A DNA stretch of 12,471 nucleotides. It comes from an uncultured bacterium. GTDB lineage: Bacteria > Cyanobacteriota > Vampirovibrionia > Gastranaerophilales > Gastranaerophilaceae. The stretch is taken from assembly GCA_900554385.1 (NCBI GenBank), contig USHE01000045.1:1-12471 (forward strand). Direction: 5' to 3'. The position numbers and the translations under genes are program-made. The notes under the pieces were generated by a model. It did no database searches. It was given only the letters and a program-made list of their open reading frames with translations, and had not been told where the DNA came from. Of the stretch, positions 6,154-12,471 are shown piece by piece (position 1 is the stretch's first letter; each line of letters begins with the position of its first letter).

Positions 6154-6786
6154 GCTTAAAATAGCTTTTTCTATATCATCAGATTTATATATATAATTTC
6201 CGGCAACAAGTGAGTTTGCGCCATATTGTGTGCAAACTTTTGCCGTTTCTGCATTAATGCCCCCGTCAACTTGTATTATTAAGTTATTGTGGGCATTGCT
6301 TTTTATAAACGGAATTTTTTCTGCACAATCAGCCATGAACGCTTGTCCGCCAAAGCCGGGTTCTACTGTCATTACAAGAATTATGTCAAGTTTATCTATG
6401 TATTTGAGAATTTCTTCTGCCTTTGTTTGGGGTTTGATTGATAAGCCCGCTTTTATTCCAAATGAATGAATTGCATCTGTAATTTCAAAAACATTTCCTT
6501 CTGCGGCTTCGTAGTGAAAGGTTATAATATCCGCTCCTGCTTTTGCAAACGGTTCTATATATTTCTCAGGATTTTCTATCATTAAATGTACATCAAGAGG
6601 AATATTTGTAATTTGTTTAATTGATTTTACAACAGGTACGCCTATAGTTATATTAGGTACAAAATGTCCGTCCATTACATCAATGTGAAGCCAGTCTGCC
6701 CCTGCGTTTTCAACTTTTTTTATATCTCGTTCAAGATTGGCGAAGTCCGCTGACAAAATTGACGGTGAAATTATTATTTCTGACAT
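6145..6786 (-). CDS. rpe: Ribulose-phosphate 3-epimerase
   Basis: This 213-aa TIM-barrel enzyme interconverts ribulose 5-phosphate and xylulose 5-phosphate in the pentose phosphate pathway. The visible signatures are SPSILSADF (7-15), HIDVMDGHFVPN (34-45) with His34 and catalytic Asp36, HLMIENP (67-73) with His67, MTVEPGFGGQ (139-148), and VDGGIN (173-178) with the second catalytic Asp174. Length and motif order are normal and all metal and acid-base residues are present. The ATG at 6786 is preferred over a TTG at 6807 because a GGGGGC ribosome site lies just before it; this gives a 13-nt overlap with the end of rnc and suggests translational coupling. It is the last gene of the operon, and no clear leftward terminator follows. 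Confidence 0.96.
   Translation of the reverse strand: MSEIIISPSILSADFANLERDIKKVENAGADWLHIDVMDGHFVPNITIGVPVVKSIKQITNIPLDVHLMIENPEKYIEPFAKAGADIITFHYEAAEGNVFEITDAIHSFGIKAGLSIKPQTKAEEILKYIDKLDIILVMTVEPGFGGQAFMADCAEKIPFIKSNAHNNLIIQVDGGINAETAKVCTQYGANSLVAGNYIYKSDDIEKAILSLR
6152..6170 (+). terminator. Weak terminator candidate after the 404-aa gene
   Basis: AAGCT (6152-6156) can pair with AGCTT (6163-6167) over the loop TAAAAT, followed by a run of Ts. It overlaps the stop codon and lies inside the 3' end of rpe on the other strand. The 5-bp stem is short, so termination may be inefficient and antisense readthrough into rpe is possible. Confidence 0.3.
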
Positions 6787-7466
6787 ATTGCCCCCAGTTT
6801 TTGGCAAGCTTTGTAGGCTGCATTTTGTTCTGCATCTTTTTTAGTTTTGCCTTCCCCTGTTGCAATTACTTCTCCTCGGTAGGACACTTCTATCTCAAAC
6901 GTTTTGTGATGCTCAGGTCCTTTTGTCCCAATAAGTTTATAGACAGGTGTTTCTTTGGTTAGGCTCTGGGTATACTCTTGCAGAATTGCCTTTGCATTAT
7001 ATTTTTCAAAGTGTTTTTCTATTTCTTCTATGTATGGATTGAAGATAGCTTTTGCGAAATTTTTAAGTTCCGGAAATTTCCCGTCCAGATAATATGCTCC
7101 GAGAACAGCTTCAAAGGCACAAGCTGTTACAGATTCAAGTTTTGTTACTCCTTGCTTTTCATCATGAACGCTGGCTCTGATTAATTTATCAAGTCCAAGG
7201 TTAAGTGCTATTTTTGAAAGAGTGTTATCAGATACTGTGATTGAACGGATTTTTGACATTTCACCCTCTGCATAATCCGGATATTTCGTAAATAACAAAT
7301 CCGAAATCAACAGCTTTAATACGGAATCCCCTAAAAATTCAAGACGTTCGTAACATTCCGTGTAATCCATATTCAGATCTTTGGTGTATGACGGGTGGGT
7401 TAAGGCTGTTGTAAAAAGTTCTGTATTATCTGTTGGTATACCAAAAATTTCAGCAACGGATGTCAT
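6774..7466 (-). CDS. rnc: Ribonuclease III
   Basis: This 230-aa double-stranded-RNA endonuclease processes rRNA precursors and structured transcripts in the cytoplasm. The RNase III signature ERLEFLGDS spans 40-48 with Glu43 and Asp47. The second active-site helix, ACAFEAVLGAYYLD (115-128), supplies Glu119. A C-terminal dsRNA-binding domain covers about 158-224, with the GEGKTKKDAEQNAA motif at 204-217. Length is typical. One oddity: Cys116 stands where many orthologues, including the E. coli enzyme (Asp114), have a metal-binding Asp. The start ATG at 7466 directly follows the cdsA stop (TAAATG), with AAGGA 9 nt upstream inside cdsA, so translation is coupled. Confidence 0.95.
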   Translation of the reverse strand: MTSVAEIFGIPTDNTELFTTALTHPSYTKDLNMDYTECYERLEFLGDSVLKLLISDLLFTKYPDYAEGEMSKIRSITVSDNTLSKIALNLGLDKLIRASVHDEKQGVTKLESVTACAFEAVLGAYYLDGKFPELKNFAKAIFNPYIEEIEKHFEKYNAKAILQEYTQSLTKETPVYKLIGTKGPEHHKTFEIEVSYRGEVIATGEGKTKKDAEQNAAYKACQKLGAICQK

Positions 7467-8342
7467 TTAGAATATTCCTTTTATAAAATGGATTAAACCT
7501 GTGATAATATCATTTGAAAAGATAAAGTGTTTTGTAAAATAATACATTACAGGAATTGTAAATATAAAGCTGTCGGTTCTATCCAAAAATCCGCCGTGTC
7601 CGGGAAGTGAATGCCCTGAATCCTTTACTCCTGCATCTCTTTTTATTAATGATTCACAAAGGTCGCCGATTTGGGCAAAGATTGTACAAAGTAAACCCAC
7701 AGTTGCAGACATATACCACTCTAATCCTATAAAATAACCGATTACAATACAGCCGATAATTGCACAAATCCCGCCGCCGATTGAGCCTTCTATTGTTTTA
7801 TTCGGGCTCACAACAGGTGCAAGTTTATGTTTGCCGAGGTGTCTGCCGGCATAATAACAGCCGATATCAGTTAGTAATACCGCCGAAAACATCATTATTA
7901 CGAAACCAAGTCCGTCACTAAATCTTTCATTAGAAAGATTTCTTAAAAATATCAAATGAAGCGGAAACCATCCGCAGTATATCATTCCAAGGACTGTTGT
8001 TGCCGCATTTGCAATATACGGCTGGCGGCCGCGGAAAAGCACCCACATAAACGCGCCTATAACGCAGAATGTGAGTGCTACCGTTACTAAGTCTAATCTC
8101 TGATAATATGCAATTATTGCAATTAACAGCTGTGCTGCAGTCATAACCTTAAGGCTCGGATAAAAACCCTTATGCTCAAGTATCTTTACATACTCTTTAG
8201 ATGCTGAAAATATTATAAAGATTAACAGGATGAGCAACGCCAGCTTGCCGTACATTATACATGACAAAGCTATTGTTCCCATTACAAATCCCGTTAGCAT
8301 TCTTGTTGCGTTTTTATTTAAGCCTTTGGTTTCCTCGGTCAT
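7467..8342 (-). CDS. cdsA: Phosphatidate cytidylyltransferase (CDP-diacylglycerol synthase)
   Basis: This 291-aa integral membrane enzyme makes CDP-diacylglycerol from phosphatidate and CTP, feeding phospholipid synthesis. Multiple hydrophobic segments cover about 15-50, 64-105, 115-135, 145-165, 185-225 and 258-275. The family signature runs from SLIKRDAGVKD (231-241) through HSLPGHGGFLDRTD (244-257), with the conserved acidic and HGG residues intact. SPNKTIEGSIGG (179-190) is a second conserved block. The start ATG at 8342 overlaps the frr stop by one base (TAATG), and GAGGTG lies about 11 nt upstream within frr. An frr-cdsA pair is a common bacterial arrangement, which supports both calls. 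Confidence 0.96.
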   Translation of the reverse strand: MTEETKGLNKNATRMLTGFVMGTIALSCIMYGKLALLILLIFIIFSASKEYVKILEHKGFYPSLKVMTAAQLLIAIIAYYQRLDLVTVALTFCVIGAFMWVLFRGRQPYIANAATTVLGMIYCGWFPLHLIFLRNLSNERFSDGLGFVIMMFSAVLLTDIGCYYAGRHLGKHKLAPVVSPNKTIEGSIGGGICAIIGCIVIGYFIGLEWYMSATVGLLCTIFAQIGDLCESLIKRDAGVKDSGHSLPGHGGFLDRTDSFIFTIPVMYYFTKHFIFSNDIITGLIHFIKGIF

Positions 8343-8920
8343 TATACTGTTAACACCTCTTTTTCTTTTTCAGAAACGTTACTGTCGATAATTCCTGTAT
8401 ATTTGTCTGTTAATTTCTGAATTTTATCCTGATTGTCTTTAACTGTGTCTTCAGGTAATTTTTCGTCTTTTTCAATTTTCTTCAAATTATCAGACATGTC
8501 ACGGCGGATGTTTCTAATTGCAACTTTTGCTTCTTCCCCGATTTTTTTCACGTCTTTAACAATTTCTTTTCTTCTTTCTTCTGTTAATGGCGGGAATGCC
8601 AATCTTATGCAGATACCGTCGCTGTTTGGTGTAATGCCGATTTCAGCTTTAATAATAGCTTTTTCAATTTCTTTAAGAATTGACTTGTCGTAAGGGGTGA
8701 TTACAAGGGTTGTACCGTCTTGAACAGTTACCTGTGACATTTGTCTTAAAGGTGTTGGTGCGCCGTAGTAATCTACAACTACTTTGTCAAGGATTAGCGG
8801 ATTAGCTCTGCCTGAACGGATTTGCCCGAATTCACGCTTGAGCTGTGTGATTGCTTTTTCCATTTTTTCTTCGCCGAATAAAAATAATTCTTCTAAAGAA
8901 TCGTTTGCCTGATCTGACAT
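8342..8920 (-). CDS. frr: Ribosome recycling factor
   Basis: This 192-aa protein acts with EF-G to split the post-termination ribosome. Conserved blocks are RSGRANP (35-41), YYGAPTPLRQMSQV (51-64), the PYDKS turn (76-80), FPPLTEERR (109-117) and RNIRRD (136-141), which carries the functional Arg of the long helical domain. The three-helix bundle regions (about 12-37 and 112-192) flank the small beta domain. It is slightly longer than the usual 185 aa because of an N-terminal extension MSDQANDSLEELF; the ATG is kept because AGAGGT lies four nt before it. It follows pyrH after 19 nt, the conserved pyrH-frr order. Confidence 0.97.
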   Translation of the reverse strand: MSDQANDSLEELFLFGEEKMEKAITQLKREFGQIRSGRANPLILDKVVVDYYGAPTPLRQMSQVTVQDGTTLVITPYDKSILKEIEKAIIKAEIGITPNSDGICIRLAFPPLTEERRKEIVKDVKKIGEEAKVAIRNIRRDMSDNLKKIEKDEKLPEDTVKDNQDKIQKLTDKYTGIIDSNVSEKEKEVLTV

Positions 8921-8939
8921 TGTTACCTCTTTCTTTTAT

Positions 8940-9665
8940 TTATAAACCTATGTATGTTCCGATTTCTTCTGATTGTAAGATTTTACCGATGCCGTCTTGA
9001 GCATCAAAATCAAATACTACAATCGGAATATTGTTTTGTTTGCATAATGCGCAAGCTGATGTATCCATTACTTTCAGACCGTTTTTAATAATGTCATCAT
9101 AAGTGATTTTCTCTAACTTTTTAGCGTTAGGGTTTATTTTTGGATCATCTGTGTAAACTCCGTCAACACCGTTTTTAGCCATTAACATTGCTTCTGCATT
9201 AATTTCGGATGCTCTCAATGCTGCTGCAGTATCTGTTGTGAAGAACGGATTTCCTGTTCCTGCGGCAAATATTACAACCCGACCTTTTTCAAGGTGTCTG
9301 ATTGCTCTGTGTCTTATATAGGGTTCAGCAACCTGATTTATTGCAAGCGCACTTTGAACTCTGCAAGGAACGCCGATTTGATTGAATGCACTCTGGAGAG
9401 CAATTGCGTTCATTACGGTTGCAAGCATTCCGACATAATCTCCCGAGGCTTGATCCATACCTAATTTTGCACTGTTTTTCATTCCTCGGAAAATGTTCCC
9501 TCCTCCGACAACTACTGCAATTTCTGCACCAAGTTCACGTGCTTTTTTTATTTCATTTGCAATCATTGCTACAGGTTTTTGGTCTATTCCGAACTGTTGG
9601 TCGCCAAGTAAAGCTTCTCCGCTTATTTTAATCAGCACTCTCTTATATTTTAAATCTTTTTCCAT
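8940..9665 (-). CDS. pyrH: Uridylate kinase (UMP kinase)
   Basis: This 241-aa hexameric amino-acid-kinase-fold enzyme phosphorylates UMP to UDP in pyrimidine nucleotide synthesis. Motifs in order are KISGEAL (13-19), GGGNIFRG (54-61), GDYVGMLATVMN (75-86), GTGNPFFTTDTAAALRA (136-152) for the UMP and phosphate sites, and AKNGVDGVYTDDP (163-175) at the ATP site. All are intact and the length is normal. The start ATG at 9665 has AGAGGGA 7-8 nt upstream. It is the promoter-proximal gene of the pyrH-frr-cdsA-rnc-rpe operon. The often-linked rpsB and tsf genes are absent upstream, where a divergent regulator gene lies instead. Confidence 0.97.
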   Translation of the reverse strand: MEKDLKYKRVLIKISGEALLGDQQFGIDQKPVAMIANEIKKARELGAEIAVVVGGGNIFRGMKNSAKLGMDQASGDYVGMLATVMNAIALQSAFNQIGVPCRVQSALAINQVAEPYIRHRAIRHLEKGRVVIFAAGTGNPFFTTDTAAALRASEINAEAMLMAKNGVDGVYTDDPKINPNAKKLEKITYDDIIKNGLKVMDTSACALCKQNNIPIVVFDFDAQDGIGKILQSEEIGTYIGL

Positions 9666-9686
9666 TAGATGTCCCTCTTTCCCTCA

Positions 9687-9715
9687 ATATTACATTAAAA
9701 TAACCTCATTGTAAA
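9687..9715 (-). promoter_or_regulatory. Promoter of the pyrH operon
   Basis: On the minus strand TTTACA (9710-9715, 5/6) and TAATAT (9687-9692, 4/6) are separated by 17 bp. Transcription should start near 9680, giving a leader of about 15 nt that is mostly ribosome site. An inverted repeat (9720-9735) lies immediately upstream of the -35. Confidence 0.6.
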
Positions 9716-9719
9716 GGTG

Positions 9720-9735
9720 GTTAAGCTCTCTTAAC
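9720..9735. repeat. Inverted repeat GTTAAG-CTCT-CTTAAC
   Basis: This is a perfect 6-bp inverted repeat with a 4-bp spacer, located 4 bp upstream of the pyrH -35 within the divergent pyrH/RHH-regulator region. It could be an operator. No T-run follows on either side, so it is not a terminator. Confidence 0.45.
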
Positions 9736-9797
9736 TATACAATTATTACAAAATGTTACAGAAAGGATGTGCGTCAAATGCCCTGTTAGTGTGTGTT

Positions 9798-9827
9798 TTG
9801 AAAAATAGTATATAAAAAGAATATAAA
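9798..9827 (+). promoter_or_regulatory. Candidate promoter of the ribbon-helix-helix gene
   Basis: TTGAAA (9798-9803) is followed after 18 bp by TATAAA (9822-9827). The region is very AT-rich and a second -10-like TATAGT (9861-9866) lies nearer the gene without a good -35, so the choice is uncertain. The rest of 9736-9905 shows only AT-rich repeats and no gene. Confidence 0.4.
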
Positions 9828-9856
9828 AAATAGCACTTTTTTTAATTCAAATGTTT

Positions 9857-9886
9857 TTTATATAGTATAGCGAGAAATTTATATAG
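9857..9886 (+). repeat. Direct repeats TTTATATAG spaced two helical turns
   Basis: Two exact copies of TTTATATAG start at 9857 and 9878, 21 bp apart and so on the same DNA face, shortly before the RHH gene's ribosome site. A similar pair, ATATAAAAA at 9810 and 9821 (11 bp apart), lies upstream. Ribbon-helix-helix proteins often bind such phased repeats in their own promoters, but AT-rich chance is a real alternative. Confidence 0.35.
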
Positions 9887-9905
9887 CAGCAGAAAAGGAG
9901 AATAT

Positions 9906-10094
9906 ATGGCACGAGTACTTATTTCTATGCCCGAAGAATTTTTGAACAAAATTGACCAGGTTGCAGATGGAGAATACCGTTCACGTAGTGAATTAATTCG
10001 TGAAGCTTTGAGAACTTATATTTACAAACAAAAGGTTCGTGAATCTACTACAGCAGGCAAAAATGCAGCTATCCTTGAGGAGTTGTTGGAATAA
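9906..10094 (+). CDS. CopG/ribbon-helix-helix family DNA-binding protein
   Basis: This 62-aa protein is almost entirely a ribbon-helix-helix fold. Strand MARVLISMP (1-9) would insert into the DNA major groove; helix 1 is EEFLNKIDQVADG (10-22) and helix 2 is SRSELIREALRTYIYK (26-41), with the family turn between. A short charged tail (about 42-62) ends AILEELLE. Such proteins bind operators as dimers of dimers and often repress their own gene. It resembles MazE/EndoAI-type antitoxins as well as stand-alone CopG regulators. No toxin gene lies downstream, since a terminator follows within 50 nt, so an orphan regulator is more likely. The ribosome site AAAAGGAG is excellent, five nt before the ATG. 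Confidence 0.92.
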   Translation: MARVLISMPEEFLNKIDQVADGEYRSRSELIREALRTYIYKQKVRESTTAGKNAAILEELLE

Positions 10095-10139
10095 ATTTCT
10101 CTTGTATAAGGGCATGGTTACTAAGATTTGGGATTTGTT

Positions 10140-10171
10140 AAAAGACCGCGTGAATATAAGCGGTCTTTTTT
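10140..10171 (+). terminator. Rho-independent terminator after the RHH gene
   Basis: AAAGACCGC (10141-10149) pairs perfectly with GCGGTCTTT (10160-10168) around a 10-nt loop and runs into a T-tract. It ends the RHH transcript and insulates the following winged-helix gene. Confidence 0.85.
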
Positions 10172-10204
10172 GTCATTTTTCTTCATAAACTGGCAAAAAA
10201 TATA

Positions 10205-10233
10205 TTGATGTTTTTTTATAAATAGTGTACTAT
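10205..10233 (+). promoter_or_regulatory. Promoter of the four-winged-helix gene
   Basis: TTGATG (10205-10210) and TACTAT (10228-10233) are separated by 17 bp. The predicted start near 10240 leaves about 12 nt before the ATG at 10252, essentially the ribosome site AAGGTG. This argues against a GTG start at 10225, which would fall inside the promoter. Confidence 0.6.
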
Positions 10234-10251
10234 TACAAAGAAGGTGTGTGT

Positions 10252-11400
10252 ATGACTGATAATAACTTTATTTTGCCGCAAAAATCCGAATTAGTTCAGA
10301 TTAAGGTATCTGATATTGAATTTGAGCTGCCTGATTTAAAAAATATTACCCAATCAAAAGCTATTGTCATCGGGAAATGGCTGATAGATTGGATTAAGCA
10401 CGATTTGTCCTGCGGCAGAATTGAGGTCAATAATTTACTGCCTTCAAAATCATCGCTGGCTTATTTCCTTGGGGTTAGTGTCGGAACTGTTCAAAATGCT
10501 GTCCGATATGTTGAGGATGAAGGTTTCGTTTGTTCAAAGCAGTGTATCGGTACTTTAATCTCAGCTCAATCTTCATGTGGGATACGAAAGTTGACTTCCA
10601 AAAGAGAAACTGCAATAAAAGATATTCAAAATTTTATTGTTGAAAAGGATTTTAAAGTTGGTGAAAATTTACCTTCTTCAAGATATATTGCCTCAGTAAT
10701 CGGATGTTCTGCAAATACTGCTCGGTTAGCTTTAGAATATTTGTGTACGACAGGTGTTCTTGAACATCGATTTAAAAATTCTAAAGATTCAGGCTGGGTA
10801 TTAAAGTCAGTGTCATTTAACAGTAATGAAAACTGCGAGCAGAAAACTCTTGTGGCGAAAGTTGAAAGTGATTTGAAGTCATACATTGATGCAAACTTAA
10901 AACCTGGTGATAAGCTTCCTGCTCACGGTGAATTGTCTGCTATTTTAAAAGTTAGTATAAAAACAATTCATGATGCTTTAAAGACTCTAATTGAGGATGG
11001 GATTCTTCTTCCGCGCAGAGGAAGATATGGTACTACTGTTCTAAAGCTTCCGTCTGAGCAAAATTCCGGTGCTGAACGCAGGGAAACTTCTATTTTAGCT
11101 TCTGCTCAGGATACTGCATTTTATTATTACGAAAAAACGCAAAATCATATTAAGAAAATGATTAGCGAAAATTACGAAATTGGTTCAAAGCTTCCATCTA
11201 TTGAAGAACTTTCAAAAGAAATGGATTTAAGTCCTAATACGATAAGAAAAGCATTTCAAAATCTTGCAAAAGAGGGTTATCTTGCCTTTTCGCGCGGGCG
11301 TTACGGCGGAACTTTTGTTATCGACATTCCGGAAACTGAAGAAGAAACCTTCAAATGGCTTGCCGTTAATCCACAGTATGCTCAAATGTATAAGAATTAA
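10252..11400 (+). CDS. Multi-domain GntR-type DNA-binding protein with four winged helices
   Basis: This 382-aa protein consists of four consecutive GntR-like winged-helix units at about 36-103, 118-184, 199-266 and 291-358. Each has the family pattern of a helix, a LPS/LPA turn, a recognition-helix segment, then a wing: LGVSVGTVQNAV; IGCSANTARLAL; LKVSIKTIHDAL; MDLSPNTIRKAF. Units 3 and 4 keep the wing motif RGRYG(T/G)T. No FCD, UTRA or aminotransferase effector domain is present; linkers are 14-25 residues. Classical GntR regulators have one such domain plus a sensor and bind as dimers, so this protein could bind several half-sites alone (inference). ATG 10252 is chosen for the AAGGTG site and promoter geometry. 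It has its own promoter behind a terminator, so it is probably monocistronic; its stop overlaps the convergent pseudogene's stop. Confidence 0.88.
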   Translation: MTDNNFILPQKSELVQIKVSDIEFELPDLKNITQSKAIVIGKWLIDWIKHDLSCGRIEVNNLLPSKSSLAYFLGVSVGTVQNAVRYVEDEGFVCSKQCIGTLISAQSSCGIRKLTSKRETAIKDIQNFIVEKDFKVGENLPSSRYIASVIGCSANTARLALEYLCTTGVLEHRFKNSKDSGWVLKSVSFNSNENCEQKTLVAKVESDLKSYIDANLKPGDKLPAHGELSAILKVSIKTIHDALKTLIEDGILLPRRGRYGTTVLKLPSEQNSGAERRETSILASAQDTAFYYYEKTQNHIKKMISENYEIGSKLPSIEELSKEMDLSPNTIRKAFQNLAKEGYLAFSRGRYGGTFVIDIPETEEETFKWLAVNPQYAQMYKN

Positions 11401-12221
11401 AGATTGGATTTAATAAAATCTTCTTTATTTTCTCTAAATTTATCAACATTGAGAGGTAGTAATATCGTTTTGCTGCGTCTCCAGTCTAGAAATGCATCTG
11501 GATTTGCATGATATGTTCCGACAAATATTTCAGCTTTTTCGCACAGTTCTATTGTGGTTAGCAGATTAATGATGCGGTTATGTCTTATTTCCCAATCTAA
11601 TTGTTGAAATTTTGTGTTGTCATACCCTTTTTCTTCCGGGCTGCATAGTGTATAGAAGTTGTAATCAGGATATGCATTTTTTAAGAATTCAATGGTTTTA
11701 TATTCATCACAAAATACAAATACATTTTTATTATGACTAATTCTTGTTAACACATACATTAAATCGTCTGGAGAGTATAATTGCGGTGTTTCGATAATCT
11801 TATCTCCTCCCCTAAGATGGATTGCTACAAATGTTTCCGGAAGGTTTAAAGATTTAATTTTTTCGTTGATTAAGGCTGCTGTTTTTTTGTTGTATTTCCA
11901 TATCTTGTTTGAAATATTGAAACACTCTTCCTTTGTATAATGTTGGTCATAAAAAAATTTGTCCCATATATCAAAAGTAAGATAATCTGTACCCGTCGAT
12001 ATTTTATAGATAAATATTCTTAAAATATCTTTAAGTCTATATTTATAATTAGTTGTCATTCTAAAATTTATTTTTGAAGGTATAGGTTTTTGCGCTTCGG
12101 TTGTAAATGGTTCAAAATATTCTTCCCAGCCTTTTTCCCCAAATATTGCGCTGTTTTTCGAATTAATTGTAAATTTAATATTATTTTTTACATTAAAGAG
12201 TTTTTTGTAGTATGTAATATC
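11397..12221 (-). pseudogene. FUT8/NodZ-like fucosyltransferase remnant lacking its 5' end
   Basis: An apparent 220-aa ORF starts at ATG 12059, but 54 further in-frame sense codons lie upstream (12060-12221), including the family-like GWEEYFEPF (12131-12105), and run back to a TAA (12222-12224) with a TAG next to it. No ATG, GTG or TTG occurs in that stretch and no ribosome site precedes the ATG at 12059, so that ATG is probably internal. Counting from it, AIHLRGGDK (79-87) fits the phosphate-binding Arg motif of GT-B fucosyltransferases (GT23/O-FucT type), and HNRIINLLTTIELCEKA with FVGTYHANP (160-187) fits the FUT8 C-terminal donor region. The expected N-terminal glycine-rich part is missing. 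It would have decorated surface glycans. Convergent with the four-winged-helix gene, sharing the TTAA stop region by 3-4 nt. Confidence 0.7.
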
Positions 12222-12335
12222 TTACTATTTTAAATTATTTTGTTTATTATAAGAAATTTAGAGTTTATATTAATTACATATTAGACAATATATATTTAAA
12301 CTCCTCTATTTTTAGTTCTATTTTATATATATAAT

Positions 12336-12365
12336 ATAAAAACCTACTGATATTATCAGTAGGTT
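12336..12365 (-). terminator. Terminator of the gene at the right edge
   Basis: AACCTACTGA (12341-12350) pairs perfectly with TCAGTAGGTT (12356-12365) over a 5-nt loop. The minus strand continues into TTTTTATATT, so it terminates leftward transcription from the partial gene ending at 12375. The sequence between it and the pseudogene (12225-12340) is AT-rich, with an isolated GAGGAG (12301-12306, minus) that opens no useful reading frame. Confidence 0.8.
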
Positions 12366-12374
12366 AAACTTAGT

Positions 12375-12471
12375 TTATTTTTTAAAATCTATAACTTCTT
12401 TATCCCCTAACATTATATTAGTTTCGCTTAATGTAGTGTGTGCTATAACTCTACCTTCTCTTATTGAGTAG
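12375..12471 (-). CDS. C-terminal end of an unidentified protein (partial)
   Basis: The last 31 codons of a leftward gene are visible, reading about YSIREGRVIAHTTLSETNI and ending EVIDFKK with TAA at 12375-12377. A strong terminator follows 10 nt later in the same direction, which supports a genuine gene end. No domain can be named from so short a piece. Confidence 0.6.
   Translation of the reverse strand, partial: YSIREGRVIAHTTLSETNIMLGDKEVIDFKK

Noticed and set aside
9770..9811. Possible 13-codon Cys-containing leader peptide before the RHH gene
   Set aside because: The AAAGG motif directly abuts the ATG with no spacing, no promoter is clearly placed and no attenuator hairpin follows.
10225..10251. 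GTG at 10225 as the start of the winged-helix protein
   Set aside because: It lies within the predicted -10 region, and a good AAGGTG site serves the ATG at 10252.
1..12471. CRISPR array, tRNA/rRNA genes, insertion sequences or prophage genes
   Set aside because: No regularly spaced repeats, cloverleaf-like segments, transposase motifs or phage structural genes were seen on either strand.

Overview
The window is AT-rich and densely coded, with strong Shine-Dalgarno sites, sigma-70-like promoters and the standard genetic code. The core genes pyrH, frr, cdsA, rnc and rpe place it on a bacterial chromosome. Several lineage-type hypothetical proteins and the general style suggest a non-photosynthetic cyanobacterial relative (Gastranaerophilales/Melainabacteria) from a gut-like anoxic habitat. 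That assignment is an inference from protein style only; another anaerobic phylum such as Elusimicrobia cannot be excluded.

Layout. (1) Positions 1-3435, minus strand: a redox/Fe-S locus. A CoA-disulfide/persulfide reductase fused to rhodanese leads, followed by a NifX/NifB-type small protein and two tandem MinD-like ATPases, each carrying an inserted double [4Fe-4S] ferredoxin. The last ATPase runs off the left edge. A near-consensus promoter in front of the NifX-like gene suggests the three-gene Fe-S module can also be transcribed independently. (2) Positions 3457-4860, minus strand: short genes of unknown function. These are a gene interrupted by an in-frame TGA, which carries a Cys-His spacing like that of CNF1/CheD deamidases; a 111-aa protein; and a 58-aa protein closed by a good terminator. 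(3) Positions 4827-6153, plus strand: a 404-aa Ala/Asp/Gln-rich protein of unknown function with its own promoter. It is convergent with and overlaps the next operon. (4) Positions 6145-9715, minus strand: the housekeeping operon pyrH-frr-cdsA-rnc-rpe, tightly packed with abutting or overlapping stops and starts. It covers UMP phosphorylation, ribosome recycling, CDP-diacylglycerol synthesis, dsRNA processing and the pentose phosphate pathway. (5) Positions 9720-11400, plus strand: two regulators, a solitary 62-aa ribbon-helix-helix protein with its own terminator and a 382-aa protein built of four GntR-type winged helices with no effector domain. (6) Positions 11397-12471, minus strand: a FUT8/NodZ-like glycosyltransferase that has lost its 5' end, an AT-rich gap with a terminator, and the last 31 codons of an unidentified gene.

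The items most worth a second look are the four-winged-helix protein, the TGA-interrupted Cys-His gene, the sulfur/Fe-S locus, and the RNase III with Cys at a usual metal-ligand Asp position. No tRNA, rRNA, CRISPR array or insertion sequence was recognised.
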